Both the position numbers and the translations under genes were made by a program. The notes under the pieces were generated by a model. It was not told where the DNA came from. It was given only the letters and a program-made list of their open reading frames with translations, and did no database searches. Shown one piece after another: positions 9,050-17,878 of a DNA stretch of 64,000 nt. Each line of letters opens with the position of its first letter. Position 1 is the first letter of the stretch. The stretch is from NCBI RefSeq assembly GCF_001424755.1, contig NZ_LMRF01000001.1, positions 1,148,140 through 1,212,139 on the forward strand. The letters run 5' to 3'. The stretch is from Marmoricola sp. Leaf446. Its GTDB lineage: Bacteria > Actinomycetota > Actinomycetes > Propionibacteriales > Nocardioidaceae.

Positions 9050-9729
9050 GCAGCGGCGCGCCCTCCCGTGGGTGGGGTCCGCCGTCCGAGCCGACCACCC
9101 TGGTGCTGGTCCGTCACGGCGTCACCGACCACACCCTCGGCAAGCGCTTCTCCGGCGGCCTGGCCAGCGCGAACCCGCCGCTCAACGAGGAGGGCCGCGC
9201 CCAGGCGCTGGCCACCGGCGAGTGGCTGGCCCCGCTGGCGGACGACTTCGACGTGGTCGTCAGCTCCCCGGTCCGGCGTACGCGTGAGACGGCCGAGATC
9301 GTCGCCGAGCAGCTGCGGCTGGAGATCGAGGTCGAGCACGGCATCGCCGAGATGGAGTTCGGCTCGTGGGACGGGCTGTCCTTCGCCGAGGTCCAGGAAC
9401 GCTTCCCCGACGACCTGAGCGCCTGGCTCGGCGACCTCGACGCCGCGCCCCACGGCGGCGAGTCGATGCGCACGGTGCAGCAGCGGGTGCTCGAGGGCCG
9501 CGACCGCATCCTGGAGAAGTACGCCGGCCGCACCGTCGTCGCCGTCAGCCACGTCACCCCGATCAAGGTGATCGTCGCCGAGGCCATGGGCGCCTCGCTG
9601 GAGGGCGTCTACCGCATGGAGCTCGGCCCCGCCTCGGTCACGGTCGTCTCCTACGCCACCACCCCCGACGGCGAGGTCCGTCCCTACCTGCGGCTCTTCA
9701 ACGGCCGGCCCACGCACGTCTTCGGCTGA
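9046..9729 (+). CDS. histidine phosphatase family protein without the usual RNase H domain
   Basis: This 227-residue phosphoglycerate-mutase-like phosphatase has the catalytic LVLVRHGVT, an SSPVRRTRETAE motif and a second histidine in VVAVSHVTPIK. In Mycobacterium (Rv2228c) and Streptomyces (SCO2299) the gene at this position encodes an N-terminal RNase HI fused to this phosphatase. Here only about 18 residues precede the phosphatase domain, and the GTG start overlaps the previous stop, so there is no room for RNase H. The activity is probably a phosphomonoesterase, perhaps a CobC-like step. The domain call is secure; the substrate is not. Confidence 0.9.
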   Translation: MSSGAPSRGWGPPSEPTTLVLVRHGVTDHTLGKRFSGGLASANPPLNEEGRAQALATGEWLAPLADDFDVVVSSPVRRTRETAEIVAEQLRLEIEVEHGIAEMEFGSWDGLSFAEVQERFPDDLSAWLGDLDAAPHGGESMRTVQQRVLEGRDRILEKYAGRTVVAVSHVTPIKVIVAEAMGASLEGVYRMELGPASVTVVSYATTPDGEVRPYLRLFNGRPTHVFG

Positions 9730-9743
9730 GGGCCGGGCTCCCC

Positions 9744-10523
9744 TCAGACCTCCCGGACCACCACGTCGAGGCGGGTGCCGGTGGCCGAGGGCTGGTCGGT
9801 CTCGACGTGCCAGCCGAGGTCGCGGAGCGCGTCGGCGAGGCGGGCGGGGGTGGTGGGGTTGGCGCCGGCGGTGAGCAGGGCGGCGACGAGGCGGCCCTTG
9901 GTGGCCTTGTTGAAGTGGCTGACGACGCTGCGGCGGCCGTCCTGCTCGTGCAGCACCCGGACGGTGGCGACGCGGGGTGCGAGGTCGGGGGTGGGACGCC
10001 AGAACGCGGCGTACGTGCTGGAGCGCAGGTCGACGACCAGGCCGCGGCCGGCGGCCTCGAGGACCGCCTCGCCCAGCACCGGACGCCACAGCGACGCGAC
10101 GGGACCGAGCGGGGGCAGGCGTACGCCGCCGGCGAGCCGGTAGGACGGCAGCCGGTCGCCGGGCCGGACGAGCCCGAACAGCGAGGAGGTGACCGCCACC
10201 TGGCGGGTGGCGCGGCGGCGGGCGGCGGCGTCGAGACCGGCGAGGTCGAGGTGGTCGTAGAGGACGCCGGTGTAGAGCGCGTCGGCGCGGGTCGTCGGGG
10301 CCGCGCGGAGGTCGGCGTCGCGGCGTACGTCGTCGAGCTGGGTCGGCCCGAGGCCGAGGACGTCGGCGGCGTGGAGGGGGTCGCCCGCGCACAGGTCGAC
10401 GAGGGCGTCCAGGACGCGCTCGCGGGTCGGGGTCAGGCCGGGGAAGGAGAGCGTGCTTAGGTCGAGGGGCTTGCCGCGCCGCGGCACCGACTTGCCCTCC
10501 GAGGGCGGCAGCAGGATCAGCAC
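9744..10523 (-). CDS. yaaA: YaaA family peroxide-stress protein
   Basis: This 259-residue DUF328/YaaA protein shows the N-terminal signature ILLPPSEGK, the central TSSLFGLVRPGDRLPSYRL block and the C-terminal VSHFNKATKGRLVAALL. E. coli YaaA limits intracellular iron and binds DNA during peroxide stress. The GTG at 10523 is preceded by a TACCCT box ending 6 nt upstream and no Shine-Dalgarno sequence, so the mRNA may be leaderless. It converges with the phosphatase gene, leaving 14 nt between the stops. Confidence 0.88.
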   Translation of the reverse strand: MLILLPPSEGKSVPRRGKPLDLSTLSFPGLTPTRERVLDALVDLCAGDPLHAADVLGLGPTQLDDVRRDADLRAAPTTRADALYTGVLYDHLDLAGLDAAARRRATRQVAVTSSLFGLVRPGDRLPSYRLAGGVRLPPLGPVASLWRPVLGEAVLEAAGRGLVVDLRSSTYAAFWRPTPDLAPRVATVRVLHEQDGRRSVVSHFNKATKGRLVAALLTAGANPTTPARLADALRDLGWHVETDQPSATGTRLDVVVREV

Positions 10524-10529
10524 CGCGCC

Positions 10530-10535
10530 AGGGTA
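10530..10535 (-). promoter_or_regulatory. -10 box TACCCT for leaderless yaaA mRNA
   Basis: On the minus strand TACCCT ends 6 nt before the GTG at 10523. It fits the TAnnnT pattern seen at several other starts in this window. Confidence 0.5.
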
Positions 10536-10602
10536 GGGGGAGCCCCGAGGCAGCGCGTACGGTGCCCGAGCAGGGTCGTGGACGTCGAGGAGGGGAGCGC
10601 CG

Positions 10603-12045
10603 GTGGGCACTCGGGTGCTGCGGGTCGAGCGGGTCGACGGGGTCGAGGACGAGGAGCTGCGGCGCGGGCTGGAGGCGATCCGGGTCGAGCAGGAGCTTCC
10701 GGCGGAGTTCCCCGAGGAGGTGCGGCGCGCGGCCGAGGCGGCCGCCCGGGCCCCGCGGCTGCCCGACCTCGACCGCACCGACCTCGAGCTGATCACGATC
10801 GACCCGCCGGGGGCGCGCGACCTCGACCAGGCGATGCACCTCGAGCGCGACGGCGACGGCTACGTCGTGCACTACGCCATCGCCGACGTGATGGCGTTCC
10901 TGTCGCCCGGTGACCCCGTCGACCTCGAGGCGCGCCGCCGCGGCGAGTCGCTCTACGGCGCCGACACCAAGGTGCCGCTGCACCCGCCCGTGCTCAGCGA
11001 GGGGGCGGCCTCGCTGCTGCCCGACCAGGTGACGCCGGCGTTCGTCTGGACCCTCGCGCTCGACGCCGCCGGCGCGGTGACCTCCGCCGAGGTCGTCCGG
11101 GCCCGCGTGCGCTCGCGCGCCCAGCTCGACTACGCCGCCGTGCAGCGGCAGCTGGACGGGGCCGACCCCGGGGGCACGCCCGGCCTGCTCCGGACGGTGG
11201 GCGAGCTGCGGCTGGCGCAGGAGGCGGCGCGCGGCGGCATCTCGCTGCCGAGGCCCTCGCAGGAGCTCGAGCGGCGCCGGGACGGCTGGCACCTGGAGTT
11301 CCGGCAGATGCTGCCGGTGGAGAGCTGGAACGCGCAGGTCTCGCTGATGACCGGCTTCGCGGCCGCCGAGATGATGATCGCCGCCCGGGTGGGGGTGCTG
11401 CGCACGCTGCCCCCGGCACCCGACGAGGCGGTCCAGCGGCTGCGGCGTACGGCGAGGGCGCTGGGCGTCGACTGGCCGGCCGACCTGCCCCACCCCGACC
11501 TGATCCGCACCCTCGACCCCGCCCGGCCCGAGCACGCGGCGCTGGTGGTGGCGGCCACCTCGCTGCTCCGCGGCGCGGGGTACGCCGTGATGGACGGCTC
11601 GCTGCCGGAGCAGACCGAGCACGCGGCGCTGGCCTCGCCGTACGCCCACGTGACCGCCCCGCTGCGGCGGCTCGTCGACCGCTTCGGCCTCGAGGTGTGC
11701 GCCGCGCTGACCGCCGGGACGCCCGTGCCCGACTGGGTGCGCGAGGCGCTGCCGCAGCTGCCCGATGCGATGGCCGACTCGGGGCGTCGCGCCGGTGCCT
11801 ACGAGCGGTCGGTGCTCGACCTGGTCGAGGCCTTGGCCCTGGAGGGTCGGGTCGGGGCGGAGTTCGCCGGCGTGGTGCTGGAGGCCGAGAAGGACGGACG
11901 CAAGGGCACCGTGATGCTGCGCGACCCGGCCGTCGAGGCCCCGCTGCGGGCGGCCGAGGGCAGCACGCTGCCGGTGGGCGAGGAGGTCACCGCGACGCTG
12001 ACCGAGGCCGACCCCGTGACGAGGCGGGTGCGCTTCAGCTGCTGA
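10603..12045 (+). CDS. RNB-domain (RNase II/R family) ribonuclease
   Basis: The 480-residue protein has an RNB exoribonuclease domain. ITIDPPGARDLDQAMHL carries the catalytic acidic cluster, and ASPYAHVTAPLRRLVDRFG is the conserved C-terminal RNB block with the active-site arginines. It lacks the N-terminal cold-shock domains of full-length RNase R and is shorter than E. coli RNase II. A short C-terminal segment resembles an S1-like strand region. A GAGGAGGGG ribosome site precedes GTG 10603. Its last 11 nt overlap the convergent sensor kinase gene. The role is probably 3'-5' RNA decay or processing. Confidence 0.9.
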   Translation: MGTRVLRVERVDGVEDEELRRGLEAIRVEQELPAEFPEEVRRAAEAAARAPRLPDLDRTDLELITIDPPGARDLDQAMHLERDGDGYVVHYAIADVMAFLSPGDPVDLEARRRGESLYGADTKVPLHPPVLSEGAASLLPDQVTPAFVWTLALDAAGAVTSAEVVRARVRSRAQLDYAAVQRQLDGADPGGTPGLLRTVGELRLAQEAARGGISLPRPSQELERRRDGWHLEFRQMLPVESWNAQVSLMTGFAAAEMMIAARVGVLRTLPPAPDEAVQRLRRTARALGVDWPADLPHPDLIRTLDPARPEHAALVVAATSLLRGAGYAVMDGSLPEQTEHAALASPYAHVTAPLRRLVDRFGLEVCAALTAGTPVPDWVREALPQLPDAMADSGRRAGAYERSVLDLVEALALEGRVGAEFAGVVLEAEKDGRKGTVMLRDPAVEAPLRAAEGSTLPVGEEVTATLTEADPVTRRVRFSC

Positions 12046-13819
12046 GCGCGCTCCGGTGCGCCGGGAGCGTGATCGTGAAGCTGCTGCCCTGCCCGAGCGC
12101 CGACCGCACGGCGACGTCGCCGCCGTGACGCTGCACGATGCGCTGCACGATGGCCAAGCCCAGGCCGGTGCCGGGCTGGGCGACGGCCTCGGGGTTGGTG
12201 GAGCGGAAGAACTCCGAGAACAGCTGCTCCTGGTCGGCCTCGGAGATGCCGATGCCCTCGTCGTGGACGGCGAGCACGACCTGGTCCTCCCGCTCCCCGG
12301 GCGCGACGACGACGCGGACGCCGCGGCCCTCGGGGGTGTACTTCACGGCGTTGCTGACCACGTTGATCACCACCTTGTCGAGCTCGTCGGCCTCGCCCCA
12401 GGCGTGGACCGGCTCCGCGGGGAGGTCGAGGTCGACGCGCAGCTGCTTGGCCTGGGCCGACAGCGCGGTCATCGCCAGCGCGTCGTGCACCAGCTCGACC
12501 AGGTCGACGGGCGTGGGGGCCAGCGGCTTGGCCGTCTCGCCGACCTTGCGCAGCAGCAGCAGGTCCTCGATGACGCGGCTCATCCGGCGCGAGGCGCGGG
12601 CGATGGCGTCGAGGGAGAGGCGCGCCTCGGGCGCGATCGGCAGCGTCTCGGACTCGAGCATCTCCAGGTGGCCCCACACCGTGGTCAGCGGGCTCTTCAG
12701 CTCGTGGGAGACGGTGGCGATGAGCTGGCTCTTGTAGGTGTCGAGCGCCTGCAGCTCGGTGACCAGCTCGTGCTCGTGCTCGAAGGTGCGGGCGTTGAGC
12801 GCGGCCCGCCCCAGGTCGTGGCCGATGTCGAGCAGGGCGGCGGTCTCGACGTCGCTCCAGGGACGCGACGGGTCGCTGCGCATCAGCACGATGCTGCCCA
12901 GGCACTCGGGTCCGGCGCCGAGCGGCACGAACACCAGGGAGGCCATGCCGATGCCGCGGAGCAGCTCCACCACGTGGTCGAAGTGCTGGGTCGACATCGG
13001 GCCGGGGACGGCGTAGGTCTCACCGACCGTCATCACCTCCTGCTGGTGCCAGCAGAAGTGCGCCGCCTGCTCGGCGAACTCCACGATCGCCTCGGGCAGC
13101 GAGTCGCGCAGCTCCTCGGGCAGGAACTCCGCGCCCGAGCGGCCCTCGGCGGTGACGGTCTTGATCCAGACCTGCTGGGCCGAGAAGCCGTCGAGCAGGG
13201 TGCGGCGGCTCTCGTCGAGCAGGCCGTCGAGGCTGAGCTGGGCGCTCGTGGTGCGCACGATCTCCTTGACCGTGTCGGCCATGGCGACCTGCTCGAGGAA
13301 CGACTCGCGCTCCACGGCCGAGAGGACCGCGCGGCTGGCCAGCCCGGCGAAGCGCTCCAGGACGCGGCGGCGCTCGGCGTCAGGGCGGCGGCCGTCGATC
13401 GGCTCGTCGATGGCGAGGGTGCCGCGGAGCTCGCCCTGCGCGTCGTACAGGGGGGCGACCAGCATGTCGAGCGGGTGCCACGCGTCGGGGTCGTCGCTGA
13501 CCTCGACGTCGGGCACGACCCAGCCCCCGCCCGCGTGGTCGCCGCGCTCGTGGGGCACGAACTGCAGGCGACCCCAGTCGTCGGCCAGCTCCAGCTCGTC
13601 GAGCATCGCCTTGGCCGGGATGCGGGTGCCGATCTCCTCGGGCATGCCGGTGTCGATGACCAGCTCGAGGTCGTCGCCGCGGCGGATCCGGATGGCGGCC
13701 ACCGAGAAGCCGGCGACCGCGACGACCCCGTCGGCGATCAGCTGCAGGTTCTCCAGCAGCGTGTCGGGCACGCGGAGGTCGAGCGACCGCGCACCCACGT
13801 GCGTCTGTGACTCGTCCAT
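12035..13819 (-). CDS. soluble GAF-domain sensor histidine kinase
   Basis: The 594-residue protein has no transmembrane segment. Two GAF-like sensory regions (about 20-180 and 195-365) precede HisKA with VSHELKSPLTTVWGHLE and a HATPase domain (NVVSNAVKYTPEG, DEGIGISEADQ, GTGLGLAIVQRI). The start is ATG 13819 after GAGGGAGGGG, and a TACCCT -10 lies at 13841-13846. No response regulator gene is adjacent, so it is an orphan. Similar GAF kinases sense redox or light signals, but no ligand residue is identifiable here. It is divergent from rnpB and overlaps the 3' end of the RNB gene by 11 nt. Confidence 0.9.
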   Translation of the reverse strand: MDESQTHVGARSLDLRVPDTLLENLQLIADGVVAVAGFSVAAIRIRRGDDLELVIDTGMPEEIGTRIPAKAMLDELELADDWGRLQFVPHERGDHAGGGWVVPDVEVSDDPDAWHPLDMLVAPLYDAQGELRGTLAIDEPIDGRRPDAERRRVLERFAGLASRAVLSAVERESFLEQVAMADTVKEIVRTTSAQLSLDGLLDESRRTLLDGFSAQQVWIKTVTAEGRSGAEFLPEELRDSLPEAIVEFAEQAAHFCWHQQEVMTVGETYAVPGPMSTQHFDHVVELLRGIGMASLVFVPLGAGPECLGSIVLMRSDPSRPWSDVETAALLDIGHDLGRAALNARTFEHEHELVTELQALDTYKSQLIATVSHELKSPLTTVWGHLEMLESETLPIAPEARLSLDAIARASRRMSRVIEDLLLLRKVGETAKPLAPTPVDLVELVHDALAMTALSAQAKQLRVDLDLPAEPVHAWGEADELDKVVINVVSNAVKYTPEGRGVRVVVAPGEREDQVVLAVHDEGIGISEADQEQLFSEFFRSTNPEAVAQPGTGLGLAIVQRIVQRHGGDVAVRSALGQGSSFTITLPAHRSALSS

Positions 13820-13840
13820 GGGACCCCCCTCCCTCGGACC

Positions 13841-13846
13841 AGGGTA
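13841..13846 (-). promoter_or_regulatory. -10 box TACCCT of the GAF sensor kinase gene
   Basis: TACCCT on the minus strand lies 22 bp upstream of the ATG at 13819, giving a leader of about 15 nt that holds the GAGGGAGGGG ribosome site. A weak TCAACA -35-like hexamer lies 17 bp further upstream (13864-13869). Confidence 0.4.
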
Positions 13847-13854
13847 GGCCGCTG

Positions 13855-13884
13855 TCGACAGGTTGTTGAACATTTGCGGATAAT
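13855..13884 (+). promoter_or_regulatory. upstream rnpB promoter candidate (TCGACA-N18-GATAAT)
   Basis: TCGACA at 13855-13860 and GATAAT at 13879-13884 are separated by 18 bp and point toward rnpB. This would start transcription near 13891, about 60 nt upstream of the mature RNA 5' end, and would require 5' processing. Confidence 0.4.
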
Positions 13885-13938
13885 CGTGATGAAAGCGGTG
13901 GAACTGCCCGCTCCGTCGTACGACGCGCCGGGGTGGCC

Positions 13939-13944
13939 TATCCT
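13939..13944 (+). promoter_or_regulatory. rnpB proximal -10 box TATCCT
   Basis: TATCCT ends 6 nt before the first base of the P1 helix at 13951, placing the transcription start on the expected mature 5' end of RNase P RNA. No strong -35 hexamer is visible. Confidence 0.5.
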
Positions 13945-13950
13945 GTCCCG

Positions 13951-14344
13951 GCGGACGGGCTGGCCGGGCGACCGCGTCGTGCCGGGAGACCGGTCACGTC
14001 GAGGAAGGTCCGGGCTCCACAGGACGAGGTGGTGGGCAACACCCACCCGGGGCGACCCGCGGGACAGTGCCACAGAGAACAGACCGCCACCGCCGGCTCG
14101 CCGGCGGCGGCAAGGGTGAAACGGTGGTGCAAGAGACCACCAGCGCGGCGGGTGACCGTCGTGGCTCGGCAAACCCCACCTGGAGCAAGACCGAACAGCG
14201 AGTGCCCGAGGGCGGTCCGCCCGAGCTCGCGGGTAGGTCGCTGGAGGCGGTCGGCAACGGCCGCCCGAGATGGATGGTCGCCAACCGTGGGCGTCGCGAG
14301 GCCCCACGGCGAACAGAACCCGGCCTATGAGCCAGCCCGTCCGC
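13951..14344 (+). ncRNA. rnpB: RNase P RNA, type A
   Basis: This is the catalytic RNA of ribonuclease P, which removes tRNA 5' leaders. The ends are set by a perfect 14-bp P1 helix: GCGGACGGGCTGGC at 13951-13964 pairs with GCCAGCCCGTCCGC at 14331-14344. Universally conserved segments are present in order: GAGGAAGGTCCGGGCTCCAC at 14001-14020 (P4/CR-I), GACAGTGCCACAGAGAACAG near 14063-14082, AAGGGTGAAACGGTGGTGCA near 14112, and CAGAACCCGGCCTAT just before the 3' P1 strand. The length of about 394 nt is normal for actinobacterial type A. Open reading frames across it should be ignored. Confidence 0.96.
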
Positions 14345-14356
14345 ACCCCGGTGGCG

Positions 14357-14599
14357 CTAGCCGATCTGGATCTCCAGCGGGTCCCCGCGGCGCAACGTCT
14401 CCACGGCCTCCTGGGCCCACGCGCGGTCGAACTCCAGCCCGGGGATGGTGTTCAGGGCGAGGTGCAGCGTGGTGACGGCCGTCTCGAGGTCCTCGCCCGC
14501 GGTGTGCGCGACCACGTCGTCGACGGTGGTCTTCACTCGGGTGCCGATGTGGTCGAGGAACGACTTCATGCCGTCCTCGCTGGGGTCGAACTGGGTCAC
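14357..14599 (-). CDS. small conserved hypothetical protein
   Basis: The 80-residue soluble protein starts at GTG 14599 behind CAGGAGGCGAC, a strong ribosome site. It begins VTQFDPSEDGMKSFLDHIG and is mostly predicted helical and acidic. No catalytic motif is visible. It lies just downstream of rnpB on the opposite strand, 12 nt past the P1 helix. I do not recognise a family. Confidence 0.6.
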   Translation of the reverse strand: MTQFDPSEDGMKSFLDHIGTRVKTTVDDVVAHTAGEDLETAVTTLHLALNTIPGLEFDRAWAQEAVETLRRGDPLEIQIG

Positions 14600-14679
14600 G
14601 TCGCCTCCTGGTGCGCCTGGTGCTCTCGGGGCGGTGAGGCTAGCCAACCCCGGTGCAGCCCCTCCTGGGTGGTCCGCGC

Positions 14680-15108
14680 TCAGTCCTCGCTGGCGGACCA
14701 GCCGGTGGTCCGGGTGATCCGGCAGACCAGGACCCGGTGGAACGGGCGGTCGGCGTACTGCGGGACGGTCTCGGCGAGCCGGGCGCCGAGCTCCTCGAGC
14801 AGCTCCTCGGACGGCTCCACGACGTGCTCGAGGTCGGCGCGCACCCACCACAGCCGCGACCAGTCCTCGGCTTCCCAGTGCTCGACGAGCAGCGCGCCGC
14901 GCGGGTCGGCGTCGAGGTTCTTCTCGCGCTGCAGCCGCGAGGACGCCTTGGGCTTCACCTTGTCGATCGGCACCCCGACGTGGCCGTCGTCGCTGACGGC
15001 GTACACCACGGGCTGCGGGTCGGGGCCGCGCTCGGGGTGCAGGGTGCTCAGCACCCCGTGGACGTGGGCGGCCAGACGTGAGCGGGACTCGTCGGCGTCG
15101 AGCTTCAT
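14680..15108 (-). CDS. PPOX-class flavin/F420-dependent oxidoreductase-like protein
   Basis: The 142-residue split-barrel protein resembles pyridoxamine-5'-phosphate-oxidase-like F420 enzymes (TIGR03668 type). Features are VLSTLHPERGPDPQPVVYAV, VPIDKVKPKASSRLQREKNL and ADPRGALLVEHWEAEDWSRLWWVRA. The start is ATG 15108, with an alternative upstream ATG at 15150. It is likely a cofactor-dependent reductase. The presence of LLM enzymes nearby supports an F420-using organism. The substrate is unknown. Confidence 0.8.
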   Translation of the reverse strand: MKLDADESRSRLAAHVHGVLSTLHPERGPDPQPVVYAVSDDGHVGVPIDKVKPKASSRLQREKNLDADPRGALLVEHWEAEDWSRLWWVRADLEHVVEPSEELLEELGARLAETVPQYADRPFHRVLVCRITRTTGWSASED

Positions 15109-15196
15109 GGCAGTGCTCCCGGATCGGCGGGACGGGTCGTCCCGGATCACGGGACGGTCTCACGTGTGGCCCTCGTCACACCAGGCCCTGTCCGTC

Positions 15197-15202
15197 TAGC
15201 CT
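15197..15202 (+). promoter_or_regulatory. -10 box TAGCCT of the second acyl-CoA ligase gene
   Basis: TAGCCT lies about 42 bp upstream of the GTG at 15244. The implied leader contains a GGCCCC/GGGGCC stem just before the ribosome site GGGAGAGG. Confidence 0.35.
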
Positions 15203-15243
15203 GCTCGCGGCCCCCGTCGGAGCGGGGCCGGGAGAGGCGGTTC

Positions 15244-16785
15244 GTGGCGATGAACCTGGCGTCGTGGGTGGAGCGCAACGGACGCCGGCTGCGCGAGCGT
15301 CCGGCGGTCGCCGAGGGGGAGCGGCTGGTCCACACCTGGGGCGACCTGGCCGGCCGGGTCGCCGCCCTGGCCGGCGGGCTGCGCGGCGAGCTGGGGCTGG
15401 CGGAGGGCACCCGGGTCGCGATCGTGATGCGCAACCGGCCGGAGTACCTCGTGGCCCAGTACGCCGCGTGGCACGCCGGGCTGGTCGCGGTGCCCGTCAA
15501 CGCCCGGCTGCACCGTGACGAGATCGCCTTCGTGCTCGCCGACAGCGGCACCGAGGTGGTCGTCACCGACGAGGAGCACCTCGACGACGTCGGCTCCCTT
15601 ATGGGGGAGGTGGGGTCGCTGCGCACCGTGCTGCTCGCCCTCGGGGAGGACTGGGACCGGCTGCTGGCCTCCGAGCCGCTGGACCTGGTCGACCGGGCGC
15701 CCGACGACCCGGCCTGGCTCTTCTACACCAGCGGCACCACGGGGCGGCCCAAGGGCGCGACGCTCACCCACCGCAACCTGCTGATGGCCTCGCTGAGCTA
15801 CTTCGCCGACATCGACCCGGTGCAGCCGAGCGACAGCATCGTCCACGCCGCGCCGCTCTCGCACGGCGCCGGTCTCTACGGCCTGCCGCACGTCGCGCGC
15901 GGGGCGGTGAGCGTGATGCCCGAGCCGGGCGGCTTCGGCGGGGCCGAGCTCCTCGCGCTGTCCGAGCGGTGGCCGGGGATGTCGTTCTTCGCCGCGCCGA
16001 TCATGGTCAAGCGGCTGGCGGCCGACCCGGTGCTGGCCGGCGCCGAGCTCCCGGGCCTGAAGACGATCGTCTACGGCGGGGCGCCGATGTACCTCGCCGA
16101 CCTCGAGCGGGCCCTCGAGGCGTTCGGGCCGCGGCTGGCCCAGATCTACGGCCAGGGCGAGACCCCGATGACGATCACCGCGCTGTCCAAGGCCGACCAC
16201 GCCGACCGCGACCACCCGCGCTGGCGCGAGCGGGTCTCGGGGGTGGGCTCGCCGCGGACCGACGTCGAGGTGCGGGTGGTCGACGTGGACGGCCGGGCGC
16301 TGCCCGCGGGCGAGGTCGGCGAGGTCGTGGTGCGCGGCGACGTGGTGATGACCGGCTACTGGGAGCGGCCCGAGGCCACCGCGGACACGCTGCGCGGCGG
16401 CTGGCTGTCCACCGGCGACGTCGGCAGCTTCGACGACGACGGCTACCTCACGCTGCGCGACCGCTCCAAGGACCTGATCATCAGCGGCGGGATGAACATC
16501 TACCCCCGCGAGGTCGAGGAGGTGCTGCTGACCCACGCCGACGTGACGGCGGCCGCGGTCGTGGGCCGCCACGACGACGAGTGGGGCGAGGCGGTGGTGG
16601 CGTTCGTGGTGCTCGCCGAGGGAGCAGGGCTCGACCGCGAGGCGCTCGACCGCACCTGCACCGAGCGGATCGCGCGCTACAAGCGGCCCAAGGAGTACGT
16701 CGTCCTCGACGCGCTGCCCACCAACAACTACGGCAAGGTGCTCAAGCGCGAGCTGCGGGAGCGGTTCGCCGACGACGAGAGGTAG
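15244..16785 (+). CDS. AMP-dependent acyl-CoA synthetase
   Basis: This 513-residue ANL-superfamily ligase has the P-loop FYTSGTTGRPKGA, the adenylation motif IYGQGETPMTIT, the hinge STGDVGSFDDDGYLTLRDRSKDLI, GGMNIYPREVEEVL and the catalytic lysine region NNYGKVLKRELRE. It is related to long-chain or aryl acyl-CoA ligases and is distinct from the ligase at 5070. GTG 15244 fits the GGGAGAGG site better than the ATG at 15250, but either is possible. It is followed by an LLM flavin enzyme with its own ribosome site. The exact substrate is unknown. Confidence 0.9.
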   Translation: MAMNLASWVERNGRRLRERPAVAEGERLVHTWGDLAGRVAALAGGLRGELGLAEGTRVAIVMRNRPEYLVAQYAAWHAGLVAVPVNARLHRDEIAFVLADSGTEVVVTDEEHLDDVGSLMGEVGSLRTVLLALGEDWDRLLASEPLDLVDRAPDDPAWLFYTSGTTGRPKGATLTHRNLLMASLSYFADIDPVQPSDSIVHAAPLSHGAGLYGLPHVARGAVSVMPEPGGFGGAELLALSERWPGMSFFAAPIMVKRLAADPVLAGAELPGLKTIVYGGAPMYLADLERALEAFGPRLAQIYGQGETPMTITALSKADHADRDHPRWRERVSGVGSPRTDVEVRVVDVDGRALPAGEVGEVVVRGDVVMTGYWERPEATADTLRGGWLSTGDVGSFDDDGYLTLRDRSKDLIISGGMNIYPREVEEVLLTHADVTAAAVVGRHDDEWGEAVVAFVVLAEGAGLDREALDRTCTERIARYKRPKEYVVLDALPTNNYGKVLKRELRERFADDER

Positions 16786-16891
16786 CGCCACGGGTCGGTC
16801 GGACTATTGAAATCGGTCGCACCACGTTGTTAGGTACGTCACACCCGCAGGGGTGGCTCCGACGGCTCGCCCCGACACCTGGAGGCGTCCG

Positions 16892-17878
16892 ATGAAGCTC
16901 GCGCTCTACCTGCCCACGTTCCGCGAACACGTCACGATCCAGGAGCTCGCGGACCTGACCGACCTGGCCGAGGAGCTCGAGTTCGACTCCGTGTGGACGT
17001 TGGACCGGATCATCGTCCCGGAGGCCTCGGACCGCGGCGAGCTGCAGTACCCGTTCGGGATGATGGACCAGTTCCCGCTGCAGATGCCGGTGTCGTCGAA
17101 GGGCAGGTGGTTCCAGGGCTGGCCGCTGCTGCCGTGGCTGGCGGCCCGCACCGAGAAGGTCCGGATCGGGATGAGCATCACCGACACGCCGTACCGCTCG
17201 CCGGGCGTGTTCGCCGCCGAGTGCGCCACCATCGACCACCTCTCCGAGGGCCGGCTCAACGTGGGCCTCGGCGCCGGCTGGATGCCCGAGGAGTTCGCCG
17301 CCTCCAGCGCCACCCACCTGTTCCCGCGCCGCCACGGCCACGTGCGCGAGACCATCGAGATCTGCCAGGGCATCTGGGAGAACGAGACCTTCGAGTACCA
17401 CGGCGAGTTCGCCGACTTCGGCCCCTCCGGCTTCGGCCACAACCCGGTCCAAAAGCCGGGCCCGCCGATCTACTTCAGCGGCCTCAAGGACCCGCGCCGC
17501 TCCGCGCGCCGGATCTCCAAGTACGGCCTCAAGGGCTGGATCGGCATCCAGGACACCCCGACCGAGCTGGCCAACTGGCGCAAGGCGATCGGCGACGAGC
17601 TCGAGCCGCTCGGCGGCGACATCGCCGACGTCGAGATGTGCTCGATGATCTGGTTCACGATCACCGACACCGAGGTCGACCAGACCGACAACCACAAGCT
17701 GACCAACCTGCTGGTCGGCACCGAGCAGCAGATCACCGACCGGCTCAAGAGCTACGCCGAGGCCGGCATGCACATGCCGCTGATCTGGCCGCCCTTCGCC
17801 GACGTGCCGGTCTCCAAGACGCTCGACGACCTGAAGCGGCTCAAGAACGACATCATGCCGAAGGTCGACGCGATCTAG
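16892..17878 (+). CDS. LLM-class (luciferase-like) flavin-dependent oxidoreductase
   Basis: The 328-residue TIM-barrel protein of the bacterial luciferase superfamily includes FDSVWTLDRIIVPEA, VRIGMSITDTPYRSPGVFAAECATIDHLSEGRLNVGLGAGWMPEEF-type core blocks and a C-terminal EQQITDRLKSYAEAGM segment. Members use F420 or FMN. Start ATG 16892 is preceded by GGAGG at 16881-16885. It is tail-to-tail with a second LLM gene, the stops overlapping by 4 nt. The substrate cannot be assigned. Confidence 0.88.
   Translation: MKLALYLPTFREHVTIQELADLTDLAEELEFDSVWTLDRIIVPEASDRGELQYPFGMMDQFPLQMPVSSKGRWFQGWPLLPWLAARTEKVRIGMSITDTPYRSPGVFAAECATIDHLSEGRLNVGLGAGWMPEEFAASSATHLFPRRHGHVRETIEICQGIWENETFEYHGEFADFGPSGFGHNPVQKPGPPIYFSGLKDPRRSARRISKYGLKGWIGIQDTPTELANWRKAIGDELEPLGGDIADVEMCSMIWFTITDTEVDQTDNHKLTNLLVGTEQQITDRLKSYAEAGMHMPLIWPPFADVPVSKTLDDLKRLKNDIMPKVDAI

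Noticed and set aside
8860-11649. Minus-strand 929-residue open frame across the phosphatase and RNase genes
   Set aside because: It overlaps conserved genes on both strands and lacks domain motifs.
13874-14475. Open frames across 13874-14475
   Set aside because: This interval is the RNase P RNA with a perfect P1 helix and conserved core, so these frames are not genes.
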